A stretch of 64,000 bases of DNA from Hyalella azteca (GCF_000764305.2 NW_025931625.1:29113-93112); one strand, 5' to 3'; positions 19,566 to 33,300 are shown, numbered from the stretch's first letter. A program made the numbers and translations. Notes: a model not told the origin generated them from the sequence alone.

Positions 19566-22239
19566 ATGAATTCTACGGCGACTAATGCAGCGATGGTCAC
19601 CCTGCTGCTGCTGACCGCGTCACGCATTGTCGGTGAGTCAGGCCATGTAAATGTATTCCCTCACATTGTCCTCACATTGTCCTCATATTCCCTCACATTG
19701 TCCTCATATTCTCTCACATTGTCCTCATTTTCCCTCACATTATCCTCATATTCCCTCACATTGTTTTCGTATTCCCTCACAATGTACTCATATTCCCTCA
19801 CATTGTCCTCTTATTCTCACATTGTCCTCATATTCTCTTACGTTGTTCTCATATTATCTCACATTGTCCTCATATTCCCTCACATTGTCCTCATATTCCC
19901 TCACATTGTCCTCATATTCCTTCACATTGTCCTCATATTCCCTCACATTGTCCTCATATTCCCTCAATGAAGAAATAGGCCCATGGCCTGTTGCCGATTC
20001 TTGAATTTTCGTGACTTGATTCACAAGGGATCCGGCCTTTGGAACCCGACCTTTCCATAACTGACGATTGATTGAGATGACAGTTCCTTTGGAGGAAAGG
20101 CAGACTTAGATCAGATTTATTCATATTATTATTCTTATTTAATGAAATATTTATTTTTAAATTCTATTCAAATTCAGTATTTTCAAGGATGATGGATAAT
20201 AATAGATGGATAATAAACAACTTATTTAATAATTAACTCTGTCATGTGCATTGTCGTATTTCAAAACTCAATTTGAGTAACTCCATAATAATAAAACGTT
20301 ACATGCTGATGAGTGACTATAGTGGCAGTGCCTGAATGTCGAATATAAGCGTTTTGGTATGCATTGAAATTTCCACATGACTCTCAAGGTATTGATCAAA
20401 AGAAATTAGAGTGTGCATTTTTTCCTAAAACTTGTGATAATTTAGCATTGAAGTCCTTGAGTTGGAATAATACCATGCGTGGCAACGACAACATGAGCCA
20501 AGTTTAAAGCAATACGTTTGTTGCATCAGCAAAAAATGTCAACTCCCGAAAAATCATAGTTTTTTTAATTCAATCCAATCTAAATACAAAATAATGGCCA
20601 ACGACGGTTACAACATTCATACAATCCGCTATGACAACACCAGTAATCTTCAGCTTCTTTGAATACCAATGATCAAAAAAATGAAATTTTTTAAATTAAC
20701 GCCAATTAATTTTTTCACACGGAAGAAAAATTATCTTGAGTTTTTAACACATTCTTCGAAAAATTCCGAAAGCTTGAGAATAATAAACCGAAATTTGAGA
20801 CCAGCAGTAAAACATCTGATGGTCACTCACTATCTTTGCTACTGTCACTTGCAGATACGAAAAATGGGGAGCGGAGAGTTCGGTGCGGGGGATCGCTGGT
20901 CAGTGGACGCTATGTACTGACTGCTGCGCAGTGCGTCGCGCCAAGCTACATAAGAGGGAGGAAACTGTGAGCATGCGGTAGGCTGGTACTGCACGACGCT
21001 AGCTCACATGTATATTGTGCAGTAACTGCAACAGTAAACACGAAGTTATTTAACGCATTTTCCCACAAAGCTTGAACGCAATATGCGTGCTCTGCGCCAT
21101 AACAAGCGCAGTTCACAGGATTATAGCTGGAAAAACAATGTCATATAATTTTTTGAAACGCTTATCCGTTTGATTCGCCCACGCAGGACGCATGTGACTC
21201 TCGGGGACTGGAGGCTGAGCACAGACCCCGACTGCTCGGACAACGTCTGTGCTCCTGAGCGCCTTTCCGTCTTAGTTGAAGAAGTGGTCGTGCATCCGGG
21301 GTTTAACACACCCTCGAGGCTGAACAACGATATCGCTCTAATAAGACTGCAGAGCGAGGTCAATTTTAATCGTGAGTGTCCGTAATTCTTTATACGGTAT
21401 AAAATAGATAATTGGAACTTGGGAAGCCTGTCGATAGATCGACGGAATTTTCAACTCTGAAGGCAGAAAAAGGCTTTCCATACCTACCGATAATTAAATG
21501 CATTAATAGGCTAGCGGATTAAGCATATTTACTTTCAATGAGACGAATTAAATGAGAAACTATCAGACAAACAAAGCCTATTTTCTATTGGGGAATCATG
21601 AAATATTTCTCATAGGTTTTATTCAACCAATCTGCCTGCCGCCAACGAACTTTGGGAGCTCTGAAGTCTCGGTGAACCAAACCGTGGTTGCGGTTGGCTG
21701 GGGCGACACCGTAACTGGTGACGCTAGCGACGTGCTGAAAGAGGTTCGCCTCAACATCGCAGAACCGTCCGTCTGCAAACGAGTTTATTCTTCGAATTTT
21801 CAACTTAACGGAGCGCACGTGAGTGTAATGACGCTGAGATAACAATATTATTCCATCACATGTGCATCGACATGCCATCTTAATCACAAGCAAAAACCTG
21901 TTTGATATGACTTCGGTGAAGCGCTAAAACTAACTATAGAAGTTGTTCGATTCCTCAAATTGACATTAGAGGATGTAAAACATCTTATCTTGCTACAGAA
22001 GACATAAAGATACATTAACAAGTTTAAATGCCATTCAGATGTGCATCGGTGGAGGGCTAGAAGACACGTGCTTTGGTGACTCTGGAGGCCCAGTGATGAA
22101 GCTGAACAAAGACCAGCGTTCCTATGTGCTGGCCATCACGTCGTTCGGAGCGCCAAACTGTGGTACTCCTGGACAACCTTCCGTGTACACCTCAGTAGCT
22201 CACTTCAATGACTGGATCCGCCAGTCAATGAAGTCATAA
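19566..22239 (+). CDS. Clip-type serine protease (S1A) with His57 to Gln
   Basis: Five exons: 19566-19632, 20855-20966, 21187-21371, 21616-21818, 22039-22239, all GT-AG, phases consistent, 255 residues. Start ATG at 19566 opens a signal peptide (hydrophobic VTLLLL). Catalytic Asp in NNDIALIRL and Ser in CFGDSGGP are present; Asp six residues before the Ser predicts trypsin-like cleavage. The loop DPDCSDNVCAP and VVVHPGF resemble arthropod clip-domain proteases of immunity and development. Odd points: the usual TAAHC is TAAQC (codon CAG at 20929-20931), and neither a clip domain nor the segment from IVGG to the first beta strand is found; exon 1 ends SRIV-G and exon 2 starts at DTKNGERR. Probably an inactive homologue or a decaying gene; a missed exon within 19633-20854 is possible. 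Confidence 0.88.
19651..19967. repeat. 21-bp minisatellite in intron 1 of the protease
   Basis: About 15 copies of CTCACATTGTCCTCATATTCC starting some 20 bp after the donor of exon 1. It does not copy the exon edge. It runs directly into a LINE 3' end at 19968, whose last bases are continuous with the repeat. Confidence 0.9.
19968..20025 (-). mobile_element. Solo LINE 3' end in protease intron 1
   Basis: Minus strand CAAGAATCGGCAACAGGCC, then GGGCCTATTTCTTCATTG, matching the family tail listed for 15795. Its terminal repeat position is occupied by the minisatellite, which may have grown from the LINE tail. Confidence 0.65.
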
Positions 22240-23263
22240 GACCTTGCAATAATTACCTCGGCAAAACAGTTACTTCTGTATTATTTACTTATGTTTTACA
22301 GTAATTACTTCTATGTTTCAGTATTTACTCCTGTATTACATTAATTACTTCTTATATACACTTTCAGCACTTTACCTGTTGAATCTAAAGGAACGTACAG
22401 TAATCCCGTATAGTAACCCAGTAAACCTTACCGTAAACTTCTAATTGAAACGTACACTAACCGAAGGACGGCCGCCCAATTTTCCTCAAGCAACTCGTGC
22501 GATCTAATAGCGGTTTTCCTCAGAGTTCCAGACTGCTTCATTTAGCGCCCGTAGCTTAAATAATTGCACTTACGAACCCAATACCAATTTCAAGTGAGAC
22601 AAGCTTCAACTCTGGCCAGGTTCACATGAAGATAGTAGGGTGGATATATATATATGAGTTGAAGCTATCATATATAATAGAAATTGCACTTTCAAATAAA
22701 ATATTATTATTTGAACGATTTGTTTTTAACTCTGATTCTCACGTGGGAGAGCTTCAGGGAAAATTTATAATTACTATGTGCGTCGGAAAATCTCTTGAAG
22801 ACCTGCTTTATTAATATGATTCTCAAAAGATTTCCCTTAAAATAATCTTTTATTTATACCCTTTTTGGCTTCTTCCCAATGACCAGCCAGCTGCCCTCGT
22901 TAGATACCATTAATGCCGTGCCTCGGTGATAGGAATTATTCATCGTGACAAGCTAACAAATAGATCCTTGACATCTTTACGGCTCCCCCTCTGGTTGAAT
23001 TTGTTTTCCATTTCTTTGACGACTTGGCTGAAGCAATTGATTACCTTGGGGACGCCTGTCGGATCCTAATATTTAAAGCAAGATGATGTCACGGGCTGGT
23101 TACCGACGGATGGCTTAATCCGCGGCTCAGGCGGCTGATTGGTGGTCATCCGGAAATATGCTAGGCGTTCCTTTCAAGGCTGATTGGTGCACAAATTTAG
23201 TGATGCACGGCTGCGTATCCCACAAGATTACACTCATCAGAGACAAATGGTAGCCGTAGGTTA
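22240..23263. other. No recognisable gene
   Basis: Follows the protease stop codon. Short alternating TTTACTTCTGTATTA-like copies at 22270-22350 probably lie in the 3' UTR. GGCTGATTGGTG occurs twice near 23130-23190. Nothing else recognised. Confidence 0.5.
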
Positions 23264-23271
23264 GGTTACAT

Positions 23272-23761
23272 CAATGGTTCCCAAACTTTTGCAGGCTGGC
23301 TCCCCCTTGGCTCCTCACTGAATTCCTAACCCCCCCAAAAGCCCCACAGACGCACAAAAAAAACAGATTTTGAATATTTTCAAAAATTTACACTCGTAAA
23401 AAAGAAGAGGCTAAAAACAGATATTGGTGGAAAACCTTATAGCTGAGCATGGTTTAATTAACTAGTATAAGGTTGACCCATCAGAAGCCCATTTTTGCGG
23501 ATGTAGTTCGTTGTTCGCCTGTGACGTCACTGATCTCAGTGACGTCACGGGCATTAACCAATCACCGAAACGCGTTCAAACCAGTCAACTAATCCGTCAT
23601 GGGGATGACGGGTTTGTTTACGTTTCTCGATCTACGTGACGTAACAAGAAGGCTGAACTGAAAGAAGGATCTTCTCGTGGGTCAACCTTATATAGTTCAA
23701 CCATGCTTAGATCTTTCTACCACCCATAAGGGAGCGGTACCGCCCACTTTGGGAACCACTG
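23272..23761. mobile_element. hAT element with nested MITE
   Basis: Begins CAATGGTTCCCAAACTTTT and ends ACTTTGGGAACCACTG, classic hAT termini, with target duplication GGTTACAT at 23264-23271 and 23762-23769. The element is 490 bp, of which 258 bp are the later MITE insertion at 23448-23705. Confidence 0.9.
23448..23705. mobile_element. 258-bp MITE, second copy, nested in hAT
   Basis: About 90% identical by eye to 788-1041, including the paired TGACGTCA palindrome. Ends CATGGTTTAA and TTCAACCATG. Flanks TAGCTGAG and CTTAGATC do not form a clean duplication, so this copy is older or rearranged. Confidence 0.82.
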
Positions 23762-24540
23762 GGTTACATGAACATAAGGTAACCGTGTATGGCGTAGAGT
23801 CTATAATGTGGCATAATCGCATAAAGCATACTCATGCAGTACAATTATCGTTGAGAAATTGAAACCTGGATTAGTATAAGAACAATGCATCCAAGGTACA
23901 ATGGGAAGAAAGGATGAGATTTTTAAAAAGTCAGATTTGAAGAAGTGAAAGATGGCATTTTGACCAATTAAAATTGGCCGCAAAAATTTTAGATTGCTCG
24001 ATTTATTGTCTCCGATGAAAGTAATCGAAAAAGTATCTCGAAAGCACTCCTCAATACGCAACAGGAAATAGAAATCTCTCTAGGTTTTCCTAATCCATGT
24101 CGCTGTTATTGTGGAACATTACACATCGTTGAACATTTGAAAATTATTTCTCATTCTATTAAATTTAAAATGTAATTAATTTCATAATGTACTTCAAACA
24201 TAAATACATTAACAAATACAGAAGAAATATTTTATATAGAGAAAAGATTTCTTAACTCTGATCTAGAAAAAAAAATTTTTTATCTGAATTAATATGAAGG
24301 TTATAATAAGCAAAAACACAGACAAAACACATGACACAAATTGGTTAAACCATGAGCGTTTGCCATGGTGTACATTTTCTATGACATGAACATGAAAATT
24401 CATAGAAAATATTTTTGAGCAGAAACTAAAATGTTTTTCAGCATCCAGTGAGTGTCCACGCGAGAGATATTATAAATGTAAATATTATTACGCTTAGTAG
24501 CGCGTCATAGCACATCCACCAAACAATGAAAAAAATAGAA

Positions 24541-25870
24541 CAGTGCTCACTGCAATGAGTGACAGAGAGCGTGAGATGAGTGAGAGACATTTTCTCTGCT
24601 TCGCGAAGTCACGAACGGTCCGGAACGGACATGACGACTTGACGAGCATAGTCTAGCGCCTTTTAAGCGCATTTTCTCATTTACAGAAAAAATGCACTAT
24701 TGTGCTCGCCATGTCCGTCTGTCCGTCCGGCTGCTTGTCTGTTCGTCCGTCCGTGACTTCACGTTTTCGTCGACGAGAAAATGCGCTCTCAAATCACTCA
24801 CTGCAGTGAGTACTGAGTTTTAATTTTTTCCATAAATGAGAATATGTGCTAAAAAGGCGCGATTGTGCTGGTCAAGTCCGTCCGTCCGTGACTTCACGGA
24901 GCAGAGAAAATGCACTCTGTCACTCACTGCAGTGAGTACTGATATAATTTTTTATGTGCTGTTATTAAACGTGAGGCAACGGCGGAAAAATTCAGTAACC
25001 TCACAAATAGCTTAGTTTCTGCAAAGGAATATCACGTACTCAGTAGCTACGAACCGGTCGCGAATAATTCACTACAATTTGAAGTCACGGACAGACGGAT
25101 ATACTTTTTGTAGGCTACCAAGTAGCTCATATCGAAATTGTATAGAGGATCTCTGGCGCAAATCATGAGCCAGTCATTAATATATATCTATATTTTCCCT
25201 AAACTGTCCATTAATATATTACAATATTGAACATATAGTTGGCGTCTAAGTGCAATAAATAAATGCTAGTGTATTTGTTTACTTATAATCGATGGTATAG
25301 AAGGCCAAAGGGATGAATCCTCGGTAATTGACGATAAAAATTATAACTGCCTTAATATAAAATTATTTGGCTCCCTAAAACAGAGATCACGTTCTTGTGG
25401 TGCATGTCGGAATAGAATTTAAACACCTCCTTGAAAAGCACATAATTAATAAAAATATAACTCAGTACTCACTGCAGTGAGTGACAGAGCGCGCATTTTC
25501 TCGTCGACGAAAACGTGAAGTCACGGACGGACAGACGGACGGAGTGACGGACATGGGGAGAACAATAGCGCCTTTTTTCCATTAATGAGAAAATGCGCTA
25601 AAAACACAAAATTATTTTTATTTTCCTGAAACATCGACTTGTGCACTCTCTTTTGTGGTGTTCTAAAAAAAATTTAATTTGCTGTGAGACTTCAAATAAG
25701 TGAGAAAGTTTTATGTTCTCATACGAGCAACTTTACTGCTAACTACGAGCAAAGATGAAGTTCAATATATTAGATTGTTAACATGCGACTTCCGTGCAAA
25801 CTTTAAGAAAGAAAAGTTTAATCATCTATTTATTAGGCCAGAAGTTGGTATTATTTTTATTTAGTCTTCT
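24541..25870. repeat. Duplicated block, copy 1, with fold-back units
   Basis: Matches 28608-29702 over about 1.1 kb in the same orientation. It starts with an inverted-repeat unit (24541-24845) whose arms carry CACTCACTGCAGTGAGT, TTCGTCGACGAGAAAATGCG and runs of CCGT, and contains another such unit at 25458-25610 that copy 2 lacks at that place. No coding sequence. Confidence 0.75.
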
Positions 25871-26760
25871 GTCTGATAGATACTGCAGACATTTCCTGAC
25901 TTTATTTATTGCAGGTCCAATGAGGCAAATGCTGTGGCGGACAACAGCGCGCCATAACTGCGGGGGACCCACAGCGCCGTTCTGATGTACTGGGTGCCAG
26001 TTAATACGTATATTGTAATAATTACTTATATCTTGAATTATAATATCATTATATAAAGGATAAAATTATCACATAATTTCAGTTGAGATTATAAATTATA
26101 TCGATACTTGTTCTCCATTCTAATTACTAACGTGAACGACATTTTATTAACAGTTTATAAACTTTCAAAGCTGCTTTTACTTCACTTCGTAGTTTGACGT
26201 AACTATACAATTTCATTTATTAATTGACTTATACAGTTATACTACAGTATTTATATTAAAATACTATATTATTTTAATCATTGTATTTAACCATTGTACA
26301 TCTCTAATGTTAGTTGCGTTTGACATCGAGAACATCATTTTGATAGATGGAAATTAATGCTTCATGCTTTCTGAGGACTTGGCGGCAATATTGGTATTCT
26401 ATAAAAGTTTCAGTGGCTGCGAGACTTCGAAATAAACTACAATCAAATGAGAAACTTCGATAGACTCGATATCCTCCGAGCAACTACTATAAACTATGAT
26501 TAATATTATAGTTAAATTTATTAGATGATTGCAAGATGCACTTCGGTGCAAACTGGAAGAAATAAATCTGTGTTATAATCAAATCATCCACTTGTTTGGC
26601 GCGATCTGAAATTTCCTGACTTATATTTTAATAGCAGGTCAAATGTGACAAATGTTGAGGCAGGCAACAGCGCGCCATAACAGCGGGAGACCCACAGCGC
26701 CATCACCTGGGGGCGCCAAGCCACCAATCTGTGTATAATATCAAGAATTGGTACATTGCA
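25640..26760. repeat. Diverged tandem duplication
   Basis: 25660-25990 and 26400-26740 are clearly related (GCAACAGCGCGCCATAAC, GACCCACAGCGCC and flanking order shared), about 735 bp apart and strongly diverged. No open frame. Probably an old element. Confidence 0.6.
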
Positions 26761-28590
26761 TGAAATATACCCCCTATTTCAGCTAAAATTATTTATAATT
26801 TCATATTATAATGTAAATTATATCAATACTCGTTCTGCTTTTGAATTCTACACGTGATCAACATTTTAGAATCAGTTACGTAAATTTCAGAGCTGCTTAT
26901 ACTTCGCCTCGTAGTGTGAAATACAATTCCATTTATTAATGGAATTATAATACTTACTCTGGTACGTGCCTGTATATTTGGTATTTGCACCCAATTCGGG
27001 AATATATTTCTAATATACTCAACTTTCGTTTTCTGTTGTAAATTCTCCGTTAGCTCATAAAATGTGAATGTCTTGGGCCTATAGGCTATAGGTGATTAAT
27101 AGAATCGAGAAGATTCAGAAAACGAGTGTTTAGAAGAAGCTTACGATGTTTCATTTCATAAATTATATTCAAACTTTGTTGGTTTGCAGGGTCCATTATT
27201 TACAATGCTGAAAATATCAATAAGCCGATAGAAAATAACTGCTCCGAGCTATTTGAAGATAATGAATAAATTATCTTTACCTGACGTGACAGGATGCTGT
27301 TAAGTGATCGGAACAATATGTCAATTTCATTTGAAAAACATTTCTGAAGTTAGCAATGAACATTGCATCCATGTTGAATAAATTTTGCTTGCTTGTTCAA
27401 TCATACATCTGAAAAATAGAAATCATACATCAATCATACCATGGGCCTATTTCTTCAGCGCCGACACTTCTATTCTATAATCATACATCTGAAAAATAGA
27501 AATTCTAGTTTTGTTACCCCTCAAATTTTTTATTTTTCTGTCGAATCCATTGGCTCACAGAGAACGTTTGCTGCCCTGTCGGCTGTACGATTGAGAACCT
27601 GGATTTGCTACCGAAATTTTTGAGATGTCAATTTATTTATATCAACTTCCTCATCCTAACAAATTTAATTTATGTATGACTAATAATAGGACATTTTCCC
27701 ATGCATTTTTGATAGTCAACTAAAAAATATGGAAATACTTGTAGAGGCACATAAATTCGTAGTGTACACACAATTGACGGAGAAGGTTAAAAGCTCGACT
27801 CAATGTCATTGATAAATAATTCAATATTTGGTCTGCACATACAATTCACATTTTGATAATGGTTTCTCTCCCAAAAATGAGGCTTCATATCAATAACGCA
27901 AAAATGTAAATCAATCTCCGGTCTAATGAAGTCTCAGATGATTTGATTACTGTTGACGTTAGGGTGGGGAAACCGTCCGGAGGGTGAAACTGTGCTTGAT
28001 AATTATTTGTTATTTTTAATAGCGAAGAGCCGCAGTGCCCAACCTTTCCTTTGTTATAGTTTCACTATTGTTATAAGACGTTTAATAGTATTTTTTATGC
28101 ATTAATGAATTGTGAAGCCACCTAAAATTATTATAGGTCTATGCAGATAGTTTAGTTGATATAGAGAAAATACCATACGTACGTGATATCAGGTGTTGTC
28201 AGGTTAAGGTCAATCAAGTGTTGTGCATTACAGTTGTGATATCAAATTTTGACGGCTACAGTGTAGCTGCTGCATATGCGTGACGAATTGCTATTATAAT
28301 AACATTCTGGCAGTGAGGATTTTTCCTACTATGTTTCTTGCGATTTTAATATGCACAAACTTGACATTTCAGTGACGTCTTGTTGTGATAAATGCTCATT
28401 CATTTGTTCACTCATCATCGATTGGATCTGAAGGCAACAGAGTTGGATCCTGGATCGTCGGTTATTGACGATTAAAAATACAACTATCTTAATTAGTCGT
28501 ATAAATAAATTGACAATAAATAACAATAAACAAAAAACAAAAATATATAATTTTTTGTTTGCTTTTTAGCTCATTTTCTCATTTATGGAA
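26761..28590. other. No recognisable gene
   Basis: AT-rich, no family motifs. Contains the 35-bp LINE 3' end at 27444-27478. Confidence 0.5.
27444..27478 (+). mobile_element. Extremely 5'-truncated LINE 3' end
   Basis: Only GGGCCTATTTCTTCAGCGCC and an ACACTTCTATTCTAT tail remain. Flanking sequence AATCATACATCTGAAAAATA is present on both sides (about 27405 and 27480), consistent with a target duplication. Confidence 0.65.
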
Positions 28591-28607
28591 ACAAAAAAAT
28601 TTAACTC

Positions 28608-29702
28608 AGTACTCACTGCAGTGAGTAACAGAGAGCGCATTTTCTCTACTCCGTAAAGTCACGGACGGACGGACGGACATGACGAGCACAATAGAGCCTT
28701 TTCTCATTTATGGAAAAAATGCGCTATTGTGCTCAGCTCGTCATGTCCGTCTGTATGTCTGTCCGTCCGTCCGTGACTTCACGTTTTCGTCGACGAGAAA
28801 ATGCGCACTGCAGTGAGTGCTGAGTTATAATTTTTTCCATAAATGAGAAAATGTGCTAAAAAGGCGCGATTGTGCTGGTCAAGTCCGTCCGTCCGTGACT
28901 TCACGGAGCAGAGAAAATGCACTCTCTGTCACTCACTGCAGTGAGTACTGATATAATTTTTCATGTGCTGTTATGAAACGTGAGGCAACGGCGGAAAAAT
29001 TCGGTATCCTCACAAATAGCTTAGTTTCTGCAAAGAAATATTGCGTACTCAGTAGCTACGAGCCGGTCTCGAATAATTCACTGCTCTTTGAAGTCACGGA
29101 CAGACGGATATACTTTTTGTAGGCTACCAAGTAGCTCATATCGAAATTTTATAGAGTATCTCTGGCGCTAATCATTAGTCAATCATTAAATTGTAGCTAT
29201 ATTTTCCCTAAACTGTTCATTTCCATATTACAATTTTGAACATATAGGTGATGTCTAATTGCGATATATGCTAGTGTATTTGTTTACTTATAATCGATTG
29301 GATCAGAAGGCCAAAGGGATGAATCCTCGGTAATTGACGATAAAAAAGTATAACTGCCTTAATATAAAATTATTTTGCTCCCTAAAACAGAGATCACGTT
29401 TATTTGGTGCACGTCGATATGAAGTATAACACCTCATTGAAAAGCAGAAAATTGTAAAAAAAAATCTTTATTTTCGTGAAACATCGACTTTTGCACCCTC
29501 TTTTGTGGTGTTCTACAAGAATTTAATTTGCTGTGAGACTTCAAATAAATGAAAAAGTTTTATGTTCTTCTCATACGAGCAACTTTACTGTTAACTACGA
29601 GCAAAGATGAAGTTCAATATATTAGATTGTTAACATGCGACTTCCGTGCAAACTTCAAGAAAAAAAAAGCTTAATTGTCTATTTCTTTGGCCAGAAGTTG
29701 GT
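28608..29702. repeat. Duplicated block, copy 2
   Basis: Same order as 24541-25870: fold-back unit, then GTGAGGCAACGGCGGAAAAA, then CAGTAGCTACGA, then GGGATGAATCCTCGGTAATT. Spacing to copy 1 is about 4 kb. A further fold-back unit follows at 29703-29920. Confidence 0.75.
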
Positions 29703-29925
29703 AAGTCACGGACGGACGGACGGACATGACGAGCACAATAGAGCCTTTTCTCATTTATGGAAAAAATGCGCTATTGTACTCGTCATGTAAGTCCGTCTGT
29801 CTGTCTGTCCATCCGTCCGTCCGTGACCACGTTTTCGTCGACGAGAAAATGCGCTCTCTGTCACTCACTGCAGTGAGTACTGAGTTATATTTTTTCATAA
29901 ATGAGAAAATGCGCTAAAGATAACA
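29703..29925. mobile_element. Fold-back element
   Basis: Arms with GTCACGGACGGACGGACGG and its inverse around a short centre, ending in CACTCACTGCAGTGAGTACT. Related units are at 24541, 25458 and 28608. No TIR transposase motif or coding capacity. Confidence 0.65.
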
Positions 29926-30369
29926 AAAATTACGAAATTTGCCAGAGTAAAACACTCATAATAGTTGAAGGAAAGAGTATTTGTGGGAGCTCAACAATGA
30001 TTGGCAGTCTGGCGCCCGCCTTTAATTTTTGGTAATTTTTTGCACTCATATGGACATTAGTTAATTTTTTCATGGAGTGTTGCTTGAGCCGTGAGAGAGG
30101 ACGGACGTGACGTGTCGTACCGGTCCTGATATGACTTTTTTCTATTGCCTGTTGGTGGCATGTATCTTGTACGAAGTGTTTCAGTGAAAAGTTTTAAATT
30201 CAGTGTGAAGTCAGTAAAGAGAGTGTGAGTAGGGAACATACTGTAAGTGGATATTAAAAGTCATTCTACCGAATTTCGCCTTTTATGTCAAGTGTTTAGG
30301 TTGACCTTCAAATTGGTTCAGTGAAATCGTAAATGAGATGGTATAAGATCATTTCAGAGAACACTATTG

Positions 30370-33300
30370 TGAGCGGTAAAAATGGCAGCCAAAGCTTGTA
30401 CAAGCCAACCATCTGGAGAAGGCCTTGAATGCAAAAAACTAAATTACGGTAAATTAATGTAATTAATGCAGCCTGGTCGGTAACTTTGAATGCTTTCTAC
30501 CCCCAGTATACCAACTTGCTAGAACGTAAAGACGAGGGCGTCATTCATATGCAGAAAATGTGTAAAGAATGAGGAGTGGTTCAAAGAATGTGCCGAAGTT
30601 ATGCAAAGAGCTCTAGGGAGTAAAGGGAGTCAAAATAAGACAAATATGTTTACCTCGGCCGGCGTGCCCAGGCGTTGCCACCCTCTACTCCCTCTGGTCC
30701 CGCCTGCCCCAACGCTGTCCGAAATCGTACCCCGAGCCCCTTTCCCTTTACTCGCACTCCACTCCTTGACCGCAGCCCAGAGAAGGAAGGGGAAAGGGTA
30801 ACCCTACCCTTCTCCCGCACCACCCTCACTCCCACAAGCCATTTAAATGCCTCTGCTGATATACCGCCTGGTAACAAGCGCATCTGCTGGAGGTATCTTC
30901 AGGGAAATTTAGATCGGGAGAATAAAGGATTGAGCTGTAGGTATCCTCAACCTAAGATTTTTTCACAAATTTTCAACATTTGGGAGCAAAAACCAACGCG
31001 GGTGCATAAATGGGAAATACTGCCAATAATATCATCCGTTTTTGTGCTGCAATACTAAAAAAATGTAGCTTGCAAACGAGATAACTGTCGGTTTCATAAC
31101 CATAAACACAGCCTGCAGGCGGGAAATGATGCCGAAGGGAGACGGTACTCTGATACTTCATCCCCGGAACACCAGATAGATTCTACTCCCAAACTGAAAA
31201 CTTCAGAAAAAATGCATTTGTTAAAAAAACGTTCTGGAAGCGCGAATCAATCGTAATCAAGGGAACAACAGCGCGGTTCCAATAATTACTACACCGGACG
31301 CCATATCCTACCGTAGTGGAGAACAACACAGAGAACTCGATATCACTCACAGTATTTTTTAGGCCTGCAGAGGCAAGTAGATCAGATTCAACAATAAATG
31401 CAACACCTGTTGATACTGCACGAACAACGTACAGCAGAAATCACAGCAACAAAAATGCAAGAGCTGCTGAACCAGAGACCCCGGGCAGTGCAGTGTTGCA
31501 GCAACTAAGAACGCACGTAAAGGAAGAGTCTAGCTCTAGCATCATGATAGCCAATATCGAGGGACTCTTCCCAAGAATGAAACGCCACAAGATCAGCGTA
31601 CTTAAAGGAAACTGCTGTGGCAGAAGGAATAAACATACTTGTATTAACCGAGCCACATCTAAGAGAGGATATCGAAGATGGAGAAATCGAAATGAAAGGC
31701 TTTCAACATTACCGAGCGGACCGAAAAGAGGGGGGGGGATGAAGGGAGGTGTTACAGTCCACCTCAGAAACTCCCTCTCGGCAAAAAAAGTTCCCTTACA
31801 TTTGGGCGTCAGTGCCATGGTGATCAGCAACATGTAATACCGCACATCTCCCATCTCCAATTGTGCATAGCTATCGTATACTGACGGCGCGACTCCCCGC
31901 CGGAAAAATTCAATGAAACTCTGGAGATAATAAAAATAGAGGTGGCCGATTTGGGTGAACCTTCGCCAAATATTGTGGTTGTAGGAGATTTTAACCTACC
32001 ACGCGTACGATGGCCACACTTGGACTGTTTAGGATGGCAGAGATCAGGCCAGAAACCAGGCAACACAACTACTTCGATTCGCTGGGGAGCACTTTCCCAG
32101 TCAGCAGGTGCTGGTGCCTGTTGACACACAATAAGAGAATACAATATCCTGGATTTATTCTTCATCAGCAATGAAGAATTGGTTGCTGATATTCGTGTTG
32201 AGGAGACCACACTGTCAGATCATCGACTAGTGGTGGTCAAAACAACAATTAGGATTGGAAACCAGCTCAGACCTATATATAGAGAGGGCCTGGCTGGGCT
32301 AAATTTTTATAGTCGAAGAACAGACTGGGAGGCCATTGGAAACGAACTCCTCGACGTCGACTGGAGATCAGAGTTCCTGGAGTTAAATGCCTAAGCAATG
32401 TACAACAAACTGTGCGAAGTATTACTGCAGGTATGCACACGTCACACACCGAGAAGAACGACCCCCAAACGGCACAAAATTTCAAGGGACAGACGAATCC
32501 TCATGAGGAAACGAACGAGTCTGGACCACCAGATAGCGGCTGCCTCCGGGAATATGAAGAGGCGGAGGCTGGAACATCTAAAGGAGAAAATTAAGGACAC
32601 TGAACAACAGTTGCAGGACTCGCACGAGGCTGAACAACAAGTTGCGGAAGCGGAAGTGGTGGCTACCTCTCGGAAGAATCTCAAATATTTCTACAAATAT
32701 GCCCAGTCATAGGCCAAAGATCAGAGCCTCAGTGGGGCTTCTGAAAAGTAACGATGTCCTTGTTGGAGGCGACCAGGGCATGTGCAAGCTGCTAGGAGCG
32801 CAGTTTGAAAATGTATTCAGCAAACCCCGATACTCAAGACAGGAGCCGAAATTGGAGTCATTCAAGACCTACCAAGGGGGCGGGTGCTGTTAAACATCGA
32901 GTTTGAAACACCGGATCTAGAAATATTTATTATATTTACTGACAAATAGTTTCTGACTCACTGCAGAGGAGACGGGAGAGGTATGTCATTCTGTACACAT
33001 GAAAAATGATAACCGGAATGGCACTAAACGTCGAAAGCGAGATCTTAAGACATACCATAAAGCGAGAAGGGGGAGACTGTGCAGGATCCCCCCACTACGT
33101 AACAGATCTGCAGTCAGATTTCAATCCCTGCGGGACGGATCCCTTTCCTTAGCAGGGCAGAGGCTGTTTAACGTCCTAACAAAAGATCTAAGAGAGGGTG
33201 AGTTCACCCTGGAGACGTTCAATAGACGACTGGACGTGTTCCTGGGCACAATCCCTGATCGACCGCCCCTGCACCACTACCGACGGCAAGAATCAAGCAA

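Noticed and set aside
19548..19566. Protease start further upstream at 19548
   Set aside because: That position is TTG; the first ATG at 19566 gives a proper signal peptide.
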